64,000 bases of DNA from Arbacia lixula (Eukaryota; Echinodermata; Echinoidea; Arbacioida; Arbaciidae): contig OZ022583.1 in assembly GCA_963669155.1 (NCBI GenBank), positions 10,931,070 through 10,995,069 of the forward strand, read 5' to 3'. Each line of letters starts with the position of its first letter. Position 1 is the first letter of the stretch. A program made the translations under genes and the position numbers. This document shows positions 18,957-32,659 of the stretch, one piece after another. The notes below the pieces were generated by a model. It saw only the letters and a list, made by a program, of their open reading frames with translations, was not told the DNA's origin and searched no databases.

Positions 18957-21900
18957 AATGTCTCTGTAAAAAGAAAAAAAAAATGTTTTAAAGTGTACCA
19001 TAAAGATTGTTGTTTGATTGATTTAAAGTTGCAACTCAAATCAATATAAACATTTAAAGGTGAAGGATGTTCATTGTGATTGTATGTTTTGTGAGATTTC
19101 ATCAATTAATATAGTAATCCTTCAAAGTCAGTTTGACTTATTGACAAATCAAAGGGCATTGTTCTGTTGAGATTTAAACATCTAATACATGTGCACAATT
19201 TGTGGACATGGTTTGTCAGAAGGGTTTCTGGCACATAAATCATAGAACCGTCCATTATTTTACGTTTCTTTGTTTCTGTGTTTACATCCGCAGACGTGCA
19301 AGGTGGGGGATATAGAGTGTATCCGCTGGTACAAGAGGAAGTAGAACAGGCACGATTGATGTCCTCTTCCTTGTTCACATTCCGGACGTCATTAGTTTCT
19401 TTTTTCTACCTGCCAATAATTAGCATCTGCCAAGTCCTTTTGGGAAACGGGTCATTCCTTTTGTGAACTGCCTGCTTCATCATACATCCTCTAACCACAA
19501 TGATAAACAGTAAATCAACAGTGTCATGTCAATCAACTCCAAATAGAACAAGTCTTGCCAAAAATTGCGATCTAATTTGCGCTTTAGTGTGTATGTACAT
19601 TGTATGTGTTAATATACATATATAGAGGTAGTGAGAGTAGTATCTAGATATAAGCATATAACCAAAAATAATCCTGCTGCTGTAGTGTTTAGTTGATTAA
19701 ACATATTCATGTTCACAGTATACCATTGCTTCCATGTTGAATTATATAGGATTCTTGCCATTATTGATTCCAAATCTCCAAATATAAATTTGCAATATAT
19801 TTGAATTTATTAACCATTGATGTATTATTGGACAGTCAGTATTTTTAGATGTTCTTGACAATCAGTGATGTCACATTTTATTGGCACAGCAGAATATGAG
19901 CTGAATCATCATGGAACATTCAGTCACCAAGTGTGTAATTTTATCGGTAAACAATGTCAGAACAGTTTATAGAAATATGAATATCCTTCTTGCGTATACA
20001 TGTACCCTGCATGGAAATTATACCATTGCTATGAAAACATGTACAGCATGTAAAGTGCGAAAGTAGTGTCAGTTATTGTCATGCAGCTGTTAGATGGTGC
20101 TTATCATGTACTTCAGTGTTTTTATTGATTCTTGCTCAGTGGTTTTTCAAGTAATCCACAGATGGTCAGACATATTTAGAGAGCAGAGAGTTTTATAACA
20201 CAGTGTAATCATTGCCTTGCTCTTTCCCGAAAAATGCATTGGTCTGGAAAAAAATAAGTTCTGTATTTTGATTCTTTAGAATGCAAGAGCTCTAGTTTGA
20301 ATGTATACATTATGCTCTGGTTTGGGAATACTTAAAGATTTAGTTTTTGAAGTTCTGGTTTTGAAATGCTGATGCTTTCAATGTAGTTTCATGTTGTTCT
20401 ACATCATTATTAGACCTTTAAATGTTTTTACGTGAAGCCCAGTTGATGCTATTGGTCACGGCTACCATTGCGTCCATACTTCCATACAAGTTCACCTACA
20501 CTTACACCCGCCTCCAAACTAGAGTGTGACCGACTTTTGTATTTCAGTAACAGCACTAGACCCAAGGTCAAGTTAAAACCTGTACAGATAACAAATGAAA
20601 TGAGAGGTCAGAATTAATCTACACCAGCTATGGGACAAACTACAGAGTTTGCTCGATTGCCCTGGTAAACTTATCATCGTGAGATAATCTGCAGATAGTA
20701 CCTAATTATAGGTTCCTGAAGAGCAACAGCTTTACTGCAATGCAAATATGCGATGCACTTCACTTTGTTTATCTAGTGTTTGTTATTTGACTGCTACATC
20801 GATGAGGTAAAGGTTTGGATCACTCCAGGGAAAAATAAAGTTTGTTACTTTTAAGTCACCTCACCATTTCTTTATGGAACACAGATATAGTTTCATTTCT
20901 GACACTGGTTAGATTATTTAATCTATCATCATTCAGTTTGTGAATTGCTGCATTGAACCAATATAATCCAACATTTTGGAACATAAAGTATTAGAACATA
21001 CAATAATTGATATATTTGATTTTTTTCAGGGGAAGATAAGAAGTCTTCAGGGGGTCTACTATTTGAAACTTATTGAAATCTGATTAGAAGTATCTATTTT
21101 ATGTTGATCAATTCACAGTGCCATTATTTTCTTTATAGGAAGAAATATTGTTAACAATTTTATCAATTGAAGTACCGGTACTATTGCTTGATACTGGACA
21201 GCAGTTAATGTTCAATATTGCCATACATGCTTTTGTTCAATATTGGTGACAATACAAGATTCAGAATTGCAACACTTTTTGAAGGATATTCATAACGACG
21301 ATATCTTTGTCATTTCTTCTATCACCACATATCCATGGTCACCCAGATTTATTTTCACATGCTATTCAACAGTTTTGATATCTGTTAAAGAAAGCAGTAA
21401 CCCGTATTACAAAGGGATATGATTGATTGTATTATCAATAATTCAATCATGGGATTGATAGTGATCGTAAATCAGTCTAAAACAGAACCAACTTTCAGTT
21501 GATATTGTTTATAGCTTGTGTGAACATTTCCTGCCATAAATAAGATAGATCGAAAAATCGTACATAGGCTTGGGCTTGCAGTAGATAGTCGTCATGGTTT
21601 TGTGATAAGATGAGTTCAATAGCTTTGCAAGTGATTGTAAAGTCGCTATCTGTTACAACTCACTCGTCGTGATACGGAACCCCTCAGGATTGTAAAATGG
21701 TAGGCTGGTCAGCCATAAAAGTACCTACTATCTGACTATGTGATTGCAGAGTGTAGGGTGAGCATATAGCAGTAGTTAGATCAGATACCAAGTATTGACT
21801 CAAAATGCGTTAGCATCAATGAGAGTATTATTTGTGTGTAATTGTGCCAAAGGCATGGCCTGGGCTGCTCATACTACATTATAAGCTCTCAACACAGGTC

Positions 21901-23159
21901 CACAAAAAAATCATGTTCAACATTGAAATGAAACTGCTAGAAGTAAACATCTAGTTTCGCAGGAGTAAAGACCTAGTATCATGAATTATGATATATTTGT
22001 CTGATTTTGCTGTTCTAGAAATGTACAAGCAATGGTTGTGCTTGCCAAATGCATCCAACAGAGAAGCATAGCTGTGTATTGTTTTACAGTGAGTTTCAGT
22101 TGTACTGTTTTCATCATCCCACAATATTGTCCTAATCTATCGTGTCACATGAAAATTATGTTTGAGCCAACAACTATTTTAGAAACTGCCTACATGTCAC
22201 TTGACTCGTCCCGGGTCAGACAGGTTTAAGAAAAGTTTCAGCAGCTACGGAAATGTGAAATGATCAACATTTTTTTATTGTGTAATGAAGAGTATTATTA
22301 TACAAGGTTTGAAATCATCATTGTCTTTATCGTGACCAATCTGATCATGAAAGCCATGATATTCTGAAATATGTTGTAATTTTTTAGTTAAAATGTATCC
22401 AATGACCGTACTAGTTTTGAAGGTGCTGCTCATATAAGATGTACTGATGTGTGTATTTGTGAAATATAGTTTGATTGGAACCTCAGGGTGTCCTCAAATT
22501 AATGCCTGCAATATTGATCAAGTCCATTCGTTTGGACGACTGCCTGCCTATTCTTATTTAATGATATCTTAATGTGGAACACCCTATAGAGCGCCCTCTT
22601 CATGAGATCAAAGTTGCAAAATAACATGTTTTTTTCTAATCCTGGTACACAACTTTACATATATTATGCGTAATATATCCTCCTGCAAAGGCTGTAATGG
22701 CTATTTTGCAATTAGCCTGCTGACTTTCAGAAAGAGTGAGGTATTTTTGGCTTGTCGGCAAATTACTGGCAAGCATATTGGAAGATTTCAGGATTACGAA
22801 CAGCATGAACACCGTCCAGTGTGCTACATTGCATAACAGCAGCTGCAGTCGGCATATCAGCCATGATTAGAGAGCACAATGGTGTGTAATTCATCGTGCT
22901 AATGTAACTTCAGTCTTTATATCGCTTTACAGGAAAAAATAAACATGTTATTTTGTAAACTGTTCTCATGGAGACCCACCCATTGAGTTTGTGTGATCAG
23001 GTTGTGTTTAGCCTTTTTAATAACCAATGTGACAACTCTCGGTCAGAGTTTGATTATCAAGGACACACTATGATTCCATTTGAGAAATACATCTATTGGG
23101 AATTGCAGAAGAAATGTCTCCAGTTGTGTTTCATGTGTAAACATTATTTGTGAGTGATA
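18957..23159. other. FABP 3' UTR/flank, no coding signal seen
   Basis: This AT-rich stretch has no ORF that resembles a protein. AATAAA hexamers at 20834 (followed by a GT/T-rich stretch) and 22938 are candidate poly-A signals for FABP. A long FABP 3' UTR is possible but unproven. I see no RNA gene. Confidence 0.4.
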
Positions 23160-24370
23160 TGATTTATAGTTTGAGAGGGTGGGGTGTACCATCACTAGCA
23201 TTGTTGCTATCATTACCGTCGCCATCATCACTATCATCTCCTTTATCACCAGCGGGGTTATCACTAGTGACCATTAGCAATACAATTATCACTATCATTT
23301 TCACCATTACCATCACCATCACTGCTACCATCATCATTACTACCATTATCACCATCACCGTCATCACCAACGCCATCACCATCATTACTACATGTATCAT
23401 CACTACCATTGTAACCATCACCATCACTTCCATTGTCACCATCACTACCATTATCACCATCACTACTAATCATTTCTACCATTGTCACCATCACCATCAA
23501 TACGATCATTACTACCATTATCACCATCACCATCATTACTATCATTACATGTACTACCAATTATCACCATCACCATCACAACCATCATCAGCATCACCAT
23601 CACTATCATGACTACCATTATCACCATCACCATCAAGTTTATCACTACCATCATCAGCATCACCATCACTACTATCATTACAACCATCATCACCATCGCC
23701 ATCATTACTATCATTACTACCATTATCACTATCACCATCACTACCATCATCACCATCACTACTATCATTACTATCATTAATACCATTATCACCATCACTA
23801 CTATCACTACATGTACTACCATTATCACCACCACCATGACTACCATCATCACCATCACTACCATCATCACCATCACCATAATCACCATCATCACCATCAC
23901 CATAATCACCATCATTACTACCAGTAGCACCATCACCATCACTACTATCATCACTACCATTGTCACCATCCCTACTACCAGTCATCATTATCACCATCAC
24001 TACTATCATCACTACCATTGTCACCATCCCTACTACCATCGCCATCATCACTGATTCACTGTCAAATTCACTAACATGGCTATCATCTCCGTCGTCACCC
24101 CCATCACCATCGCTGGTCACCTGTTGGCCATGTACCAATATCACCATCATTTCTACCACCATCACTACCATCGCCATTTCCATCACTGTCACCATCACAT
24201 CATCACTACCACCATCACTACCATTATCACTATAACCATCACCCTTATCACCATCACCATCACTACTATCATCATCGGTACCATCTCCATGATCATCATC
24301 CCTACCATTATCACCATTATCAATACCATCCCTATTACCATCTTTTCCATCATCATCCATTGCAGTGTGG
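23160..24370. repeat. 1.2 kb ATC/ATT-based minisatellite
   Basis: Nearly continuous ATCACCATC / ACTACCATTATC units with longer irregular periods. Long frames on both strands (poly-Ile/Thr, Met/Val or Asp/Gly) are by-products of the trinucleotide base. Confidence 0.95.
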
Positions 24371-24503
24371 CTTGATAATTTGTCTCCAAATCAACAGAGG
24401 CAGTTAAACACAAAAAGTCACTTACGTACCCAGCTTTTTTTTTTGTAAATCTGGATAGTTTTCTGGTTACTATCATCATTACCATAGCCATTTTCATCAT
24501 TAA

Positions 24504-25035
24504 AGGGTTACTAGATTAGAAAAATAAGTTCCCGCTAATCTATGTAAAATTATCCACTGAAAACGAATTTCACATTTGTTTGCCGCAATAAAGTCTAATT
24601 TTGACAAAAATTTGGAAAAAAAAACGCACACCTCCAGTGACATCAGAAAAGTCAAAATGCCATAAATGCCATCGGCGTGTACGAAAGTCAACAGACAATT
24701 TTCGTAATGTATTCACAACAACAAAATTGCATTCACCTGTATCTTGTCATTCAGATTCAATGGATGGAATGCACCTTGAATCTATTAGTTGTTGCTACTC
24801 TGACAACCTCGGACAAGCTTTAGGTATCCCATTAGCAACGTACTGTTTGAACGGTGTGAATAAAATATTTTATTCACGCTGTTGGCATTTTTACTTTTCT
24901 GACGTCACTGGAGGTGTGCGTTTTTTCAAATTTTCGTCGAAATGAGACTTACTTGCGGCAAACGAATGTGACATTCGCTTTTAGTGAATAATTTTACATA
25001 GATTAATTAACTTATTTTTCTAATTTAGTAACCCT
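24504..25035. mobile_element. Family E TTAA MITE, 532 bp
   Basis: TTAA at 24500-24503 and 25036-25039. The ends are AGGGTTACTAGATTAG and CTAATTTAGTAACCCT, with longer inverted arms (CGCACACCTCCAGTGAC against GTCACTGGAGGTGTGCG). The middle is not palindromic. The longest frame (24601-24945) starts in one arm and is not recognisable. Confidence 0.85.
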
Positions 25036-25179
25036 TTAATATCACAAATATCACTATCATCCCATGATCTTTTCCATCATCACCAAAGTGTGGCTCGATA
25101 TCATGTCTCAAATCAACAGAGGCAGTTAAACACCAAAAGTCACCATGCACCCATCCTTTCTGTAAATCTGGTTAGTTTT

Positions 25180-28100
25180 ATTGTCAAGTACCCACTGACT
25201 TCCTCTGATGTGCTTCCTCTATAGAGTATAATTCAATGCACTTCATTCTACCAAAGTGAACACAAAATGAACAGAAATCACTTGTAAATCACTTATGACC
25301 AAGATTACACAAGCCTCCAGGAAAAACATCACATCTAGTTTATGTAAGATGTTACTTTGCTCAAACTCTGTCATAATACACTATTATGACCAGACCAAAT
25401 TATCTGTTTATGTAGATATACATGTACTTACATAAGAAAGCCAACAGATCTTAAATAAATTGTACTACACTGAAGTTCAAATTTGACTCACATCTATAAA
25501 TCTAGATATTTCAATCTGATATTATTGCTTTTGATATAGAACTGAAATCTGCTGATGACTGTGATTATTGAAACAGACAAATTAATCATCTTACCCTATG
25601 GTTGCATATTACCCATCAGACTATACAATTCTTCTCAAATATAAAAACAAACATTTACGTCAATTAGATTTTGGGGCTAATATTACATAAATACAAAATA
25701 TACCAAAACATGATTGAAGGATGTACAATATTGTAAGTTTTCAGTTGTAAACAATTGGACTTTGGTTATGGTTTCATATTATTTTAACCAGACTACAGAT
25801 GAGAAGTAAATATAGTTGATCTATTATGTAAAGTAGGAAAAAATGGCAACTACTTTTTCAAACAGTGGTAAAACTATACATGAAAAACGCACTAACATAA
25901 AGTGTTAATGATTAATAATAAATATTCCATTTTAATGAAAATCCCTATTTTCTTTATAATGCACAACTATATTTAGATTTTCACAAATTCCGGCTGTTTG
26001 AGATTGATATAAAGTACAGCTGCTACGTTTTCACTATCATTCTTAACCCCAAATGCTTACACTTCATTGTTCAAGCATCTTTGATAGGATGTTCTTTACA
26101 TTTATAGTAAATATGTTTTATATAAGCTTTCTAAAAACTTAATTAACTAAAGTTTGAGCAATGTAAAAATGACTTGCGACACTAACCATCTTATACCTCA
26201 ATTCCTATGACATTTGTTTTTACTGCATTTGCCACAAACAATATAACACAGCACATGTCTATGACTGCTGAACTCTTTCTCTTTCACACAAACAAAAATG
26301 CTGTTCAGTGGGATATTTGGTACATATCACTGGTAAAAAAATGCTAAAATGGCACAAAATTAGGTCAATCAATATAACAGGAGAGTGATTGACAGGCACC
26401 ATTACTTGCAAATGTGGGGGGAACAAATCTGGAGAAAAAAGGAACTTTCATGAATCAGCGCCAAATTTGTGGAGTGTATCCTCTGAGCTGAAGACTAAAC
26501 CTAATAACTTATGGCACATTTTCTGCAGAAGGTGACAGGCTTCTTGATACAAATAGGATCCCACAGGACATTTACCAATAGATAAACAAATCACTTTCAT
26601 AGAAAGGGATAATGTGGGACTCATAGGCTCCAACATAACACCGCCACAAAATGAAAAGTTAATTTGAGGATCCTGTTGGGCACCAGTTCATGTTTGCCAT
26701 AATCCCATAATCAGATTGTAATACTGGTGTGACAGGTTATTTTTTCGATGTTTTTTCTACCTCTAGTTTGTGAAGATATTATGTACACTTCTGCGGTTAC
26801 TACAGTACTATCCGAGCAGCTCTTTGTACTACACTTTCCCCATAAACATTCCACATGAATGTCTTGTATCAAAATCTGTTGACTGCTCTAAAATATATCC
26901 TGTATACATAGAATTATGCAGCAGCTATCTATTCATATCTACTCATCTTTAAATCTATAGTCTATGACAAAAATGCATTGTCATCAATAGAGGGAGGCAT
27001 ATTAAGCAGAAGAGGAAGACGTCAGAAGAAAAAACAAAAAAAGACCATGCATCCTGCAATTAAAAACTGATGAAGCTGCTAGAAAAACGTTAACTAAAAC
27101 ATTATTATCACAAAAGGCAACTAAACTGAACCCCAATCTCACTACAGTATAACTACCATATGATATCCATCTGAGTTCATGTGATATAACATAACATACA
27201 TTGTAACATGGTGTTGCCTACAAAATGGCACTACATTCCAGCTCACTTATAAACCAAGAATGAAACGTAGCGGACACTTATTTCGAAGATGTTGATGTTC
27301 ACACTATTATACATGAACATTCAATTCGTCGGCTGTTTTATAACCACATGATACTCTCATCTAACGGATCAATCCAATGACATGATTCTTTTCAAAAATA
27401 TATACACCTTTAAATGCACTTTGAGCATGTGATTGAAGTCTTTCAGAAAGAAACATGAAACAATGAAGTTATTCTTCGACTCGTACATCAGTAACAAGAA
27501 GAGTCTGAAGCACACAAATTTCACATTCTCCGAAAATGGTTGACAGCAGAAAAGCGACCAAATATGGACAAATAATCACCGGTCCTGCAGGCTACATGTG
27601 GAATGCGGCCTCCTTTGTCCCATATCTCACACAAAAAGAATGGACATTTAAATATTCTTTGACAAGAACAACTCATAATGATTTGGTATTTGCAGAGTAT
27701 CAGCAGGAGTATACAATATATGATCATACTCTCTTATCTCTCTCCCTCTCCATAGAACAAGAAATCGCATATCATCATATAACCTGTATCACATTGAGTA
27801 TAAATGGAATGATCCTAGAGAGATATATCTTTGCTTTTCTTCCGAGACAATCCACGTATACAAAGGCAATATGGTTACCAGAGAATGTGGACAACAATCT
27901 AATGCTAATGCTCTGTGATGGTTATCTTTGGAAGAGCACTGCATAGGCAGACTACAAAAACAGACACTGACTTAACAAGACTGACAAACTGGTGCCCCAA
28001 TTCGTCAATTGCTTTTCCAAAGAATGGGGAAAAAAATTCATCTGTCTCTGTTCAGCCCGTTTAACTTGATGTGGAGAGCTACTATTTTGATGTTTTTTTG

Positions 28101-29165
28101 CTACATTCCCTGTAGCTCATTTTGAAAGGCTCTGAGCAAATTAAACATCACTAATTGCATATTGTCATGTTGTTGTACGATATTTCAAACAAATGCTAAT
28201 CAATCCAAACTAGCACTGGTACTGGGATCCATCTTGGTTCGATTTTGTGAAACCTGGCATACAAGGTGCATATGTAGTACTTTGGCTTATAAAGACAACC
28301 ACCATTCAATCACACAGCTGTGAATTGAGTATCACTAACACACGTTTCACTCTGCCTTCGCGTTGCGTCACACACAAACGAGCAAAGCGCTTTCTCTTCC
28401 AACTTTCTCTCTCAGACCAGCTTCTTCTCTACTCATATGATACATGCACGTATGACTGAGCTCCAACGAGAAACTCAATACAAGGGACTATTATTAAGGC
28501 ACTACAAAAACCTCAACGTTCATAAACAGGCTGCATTGTGAGTGAACAGAGGTATATATCTAGAAATACATACCTGCAAAACAAACAAGAGCAGAAGCAC
28601 ACACTAGATGTACACGCTGATTCCAATTGGTGACAAATCAACATATCTCCTGACAAAAAGAATATCTAAAGACATTTTGTTTTACTGCAACAAAGTTTCA
28701 TTTTAAACTGCCTTTCACAAAAGTAGAAATTGTTCAGCACATTCTACCCGCATGAACACTGCCATAGAACATGCAATAACAAGCCTAAACCTGTCAACAT
28801 TCAGAATATTCGTGATTGGAAGAAGAACCTTTTCATCAAAGGTAAATGAAGATTATTCACACGAGCATAGAGAGTGTAATTTAAAAACCAATTTCATTTA
28901 ATAAACTGCGCAGATTATGCTGGTCTTCCACAGAAAAGGTTCAATCATTTCCTAGTATTTTTTTTTTATAAAAGAAACATTCGCCTTGCAAAATACAGTT
29001 TATAATTAACCTACACCCATAATCTCTCTACCATGTTTTACATGATCAAGACACAACGGTGTCTTATAGGTCTTGTCTACAGGAAGTTACAATATACTCT
29101 AAGACGCGTCTTCCAGATTACATCTGTCCGTCGGTCTTTCTCCATCTCTCGTCTCAGTCTCCCAT
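25180..29165. other. AT-rich flank or 3' UTR downstream of coronin
   Basis: Nothing resembling a protein family, TIR or array is visible. The stretch lies 3' of the coronin stop (minus strand), so part may be its 3' UTR. The 136-codon frame at 27536-27946 (+) is not recognised and has no supporting splice or domain signal. Confidence 0.4.
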
Positions 29166-32100
29166 CTAGTTGGCGACCTGTTTCTCCAGCGTTGCGATCC
29201 TCATCTCCTGCTCAGCCACGGTGGCCTTCAGCTTGGCGATCTCAGCGACTAGCTCGTCGATCTGACCAGACTGGTTCTGTAGGGGTGGGGCAAGTGAGGG
29301 GCAGGGGTGGGGTGAGGGAGGGGCAGGGGAGGGGCAGGGGCGGGGCAGGGGCGGGGCAGGGGCGGGGCAGGGGCGGGGCAGGGGCGGGGCAGGGGAGAGG
29401 CGGGAAGGTAAAGAGATGATAGCAGAGAAGAGAGGAGACGAGAGGGAAATATTGGAGTGTGGAAACGGAAGAGGACACGACAAATAAAGGAAAGAGAAGA
29501 GAAAAGAAATTAGATTTGAACAACGAAACTAACCAATATCAAAAAATAATAAAAAGTTCATGATACAACTATATAATTGTTCTGTGGTGATGTCATGTTA
29601 AAATATTGCATGTGAGTGAAGTGTGTGGGAGATGAGTCTACAACTTAACTCATTCTCTAATAAACATTATTTACAACATATTTACTGGTAGCACCAGTAT
29701 GGCAACATTTCAATAACAAACCCAATCTCGTCATTTCACAAATAGACTGCTCAACGTATGCCCTGCATAGCAACATGAACACTACACATTCGTGTCAACC
29801 TGAAAAAACTCAACAGCACTAGTACAAGATACGTAGAGACCATAATTATGTTCAATATCTCATGGCACATTTGAGAAATCAAAATGCATTTTTTTCATAC
29901 TGAAAGGTAGTACATAGTAACTCTAATTAAAAGCTTTAAACCAGCATTAATCAAATTTGTGTAAGAATTAAGGCCACAGGACTCCAAAAATATAGTCTGG
30001 CCAAATCAGATTGGCACCCCTCGCACAACTGCATAGACTTCACTATTATACATTTTATCATCATAAATTAGCATATAACATATGATATATGTATAAATCA
30101 TATGTTTATATAGCATACAATATACAATAAATGTGCAATGCATACAGGTACAGGTACATGTACATCAACAAACACATTGAGATTCAAGGACAAACCATTA
30201 CACACTTCATGCAATGTACATGTATGTAGATACCATTTCATGAAACACAAATTGTAGCAAACTGATAAGTAATGTCGATATACTCTTTGACAGATTTAAA
30301 ACAGATTGAGAGAGAATATCATATGAGAAAAGATGTTAGCTGTATTCATAATGCCTGTGACACAGATACTGCAAATACATTTTTATAATTTTCTTTTACA
30401 TGATTTTATATGATTTTATATGAAATGTATACAGTGCATTTCTTTATGAACAGATCAGAATACGGCTCAAATGAAACAAAATACAAGGAAGTGATGAAGC
30501 ACAGAACATATCTATTTGATGATTTTCTTTTATTATATATTTTATATGATTTTATATGAAATGTGTACATTGGGTTTGCATCTACGCATATTTTCATGAA
30601 CACATAAGAATAAGGTAACAAAAGCAAGTTAGAAGTGATAGAGCACAATACATAATTGTTCAAAGATAATTCATGATAATATATCATGTGTAATTCTGTT
30701 TAAATGATTGTGTACGTCTACACGTTATGAATTCACCTTGAATGACGCAATTCTTTTCTCTTACATCAACGATCAAGTGACACGATACATGTATCAATGT
30801 TATTTTCAAAATACATACAAAAACATTCTTCTGCATCAACATACGATGAAGCTGTTCTTTGCAGTTTTCTTGCTGTTTGTTTAGAACACTTTGAAAAGGA
30901 AATTCATAATCTAATTCACAATTCAAAACATTCCTGATTTATGGACAAACAGACAGACAAAAGTGAAGATTCTTGGAAGAACAGGCCACTCTGGAAGTAT
31001 GTTTATATGTACTTGTAAAGAGGAGAGAGCGTAGTATGAGCATTTCATTCAAGCAAAGTAACATGTGTATTCTAATCTAGGAAGTAGGAGGTTTGTTAGT
31101 TCATAGTTAAGTAGATACATTAATCTAATAAACTGAAAGTGCATATACATTATTGAAATAGGCCAGGGATACTTGCACAAACCTACATCTGATACCTTTA
31201 CAAATAATGGCATCAATCCAGTGTTATACTTTAAACTTTCAAAAATGGCCTTTATGTCCCTGGCAAGGAGGTAGATAGACACCTCATGTTTTCAATAAAA
31301 ATGTACCCCTCAGATCATTCCATGTCTTAAACAGTGAGCTTAAATCTTTGTATTTATTTGTAATTTGCATATAGCTTAACTTCACTCTGAGACCTATCCC
31401 GTTATTTTGCCGCTAGCTCACAAGCACTTGTTCAGTTTTATATCTGGAGCTGGTTTGGGGATTTTACCATCCAAGTTTTCTGAAAACAGACCCAAATGAA
31501 AACATACAACATGCAGGTTGGAGAGGTATCTGATGTTCATTGGCATGTACAACAGATTTACACACAAATGCCTAAGAGAGAGGGTAGCCCATTTGCATAA
31601 GTCATGAAACCCGGTAGGAATCAGCAGTTTACCCTACCAATATCGCATATGACATCTCACGGTCATAGCTTCACAAACCTTCTCAGGAGAAATGAAAAAC
31701 CATCCTTGTTTACGTTTGAATTGCCTCGTTCCATAGCTGTCGTAGTCTAAAGTCATATGCCATATTGCACAGCACAGTGTATCGCTCAGCAGTGTGCCCC
31801 TCTGCTCAACGGAGCCGTGATGTGTGCTGTTAAAGTCTACGTCTCTAAGCTACTGGAACCGCAGAGGTTTTGGACGACACATCCAAAACCTACTCAAAAT
31901 CTGAAGACCAATATAATTCCACTGAAAGTCAGTTCCAGTCCTAATATTGTGAGGGGAGCTCTAATACAGCATTTTCTTCAAATTTCCATGTTTTTCACAA
32001 CAATATTTTGACCTGCAAAAGGGCTATCCCATCTTACATTTGATGAAAAACATGCAATTGATTAAATAAGCAGATCGGGGTATCGCTGTTCTGTATGTAA

Positions 32101-32612
32101 CAGTTTTTTTTAACCCTTTGCATGCCAGGTGTGACTTTTTACATACAATTCACATGGAACAGTATTTTGTCTGGCACACAAGAGGTTAAAGCCAACTAAA
32201 TAATGTGATGAGTTAAAAGGGAGCTTTAGATTTCTCAGCCATGACACACAGAATCTTCTGAGCTGAGGATATCAGCCTGACTGCACATGATGGCGCTATT
32301 TTACTTTAATTGCTCTGTCAAGTTGCGCCGCATCGAAACGTCAACAAATCTAAAGCAAGATTATTCACGACGCGGAATGAGGAGGAGAACGCAGCGTAAG
32401 GGGAGAGAAGATTCTGCGTCATGGGCTAGGTTGTGAAATCTAAAGATTCCTACTGATACAGAGCATTATGGAGAGTGGATGGAGAGCAGGAGAGGTTTGT
32501 TTCTACATTGTAGACTCCTGGGCCTAAGTGAAAACACAGAGCTGAGATAGAGTAGGATCACTGCAAAGAGAAGGCATGTTAGTCACTCAAGACTGGATCA
32601 ATAAACTGATGA

Positions 32613-32659
<47 letters not shown>

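Noticed and set aside
23150..24375. Several long frames on both strands (poly-Ile/Thr, Met/Val, Asp/Gly)
   Set aside because: All come from the ATC-type array, where most frames lack stops.
24601..24945. 114-codon frame inside family E
   Set aside because: It begins within one terminal arm and ends in the other; no transposase motif visible.
27536..27946. 136-codon plus-strand frame
   Set aside because: No recognisable family, composition like surrounding AT-rich DNA, no splice or promoter support.
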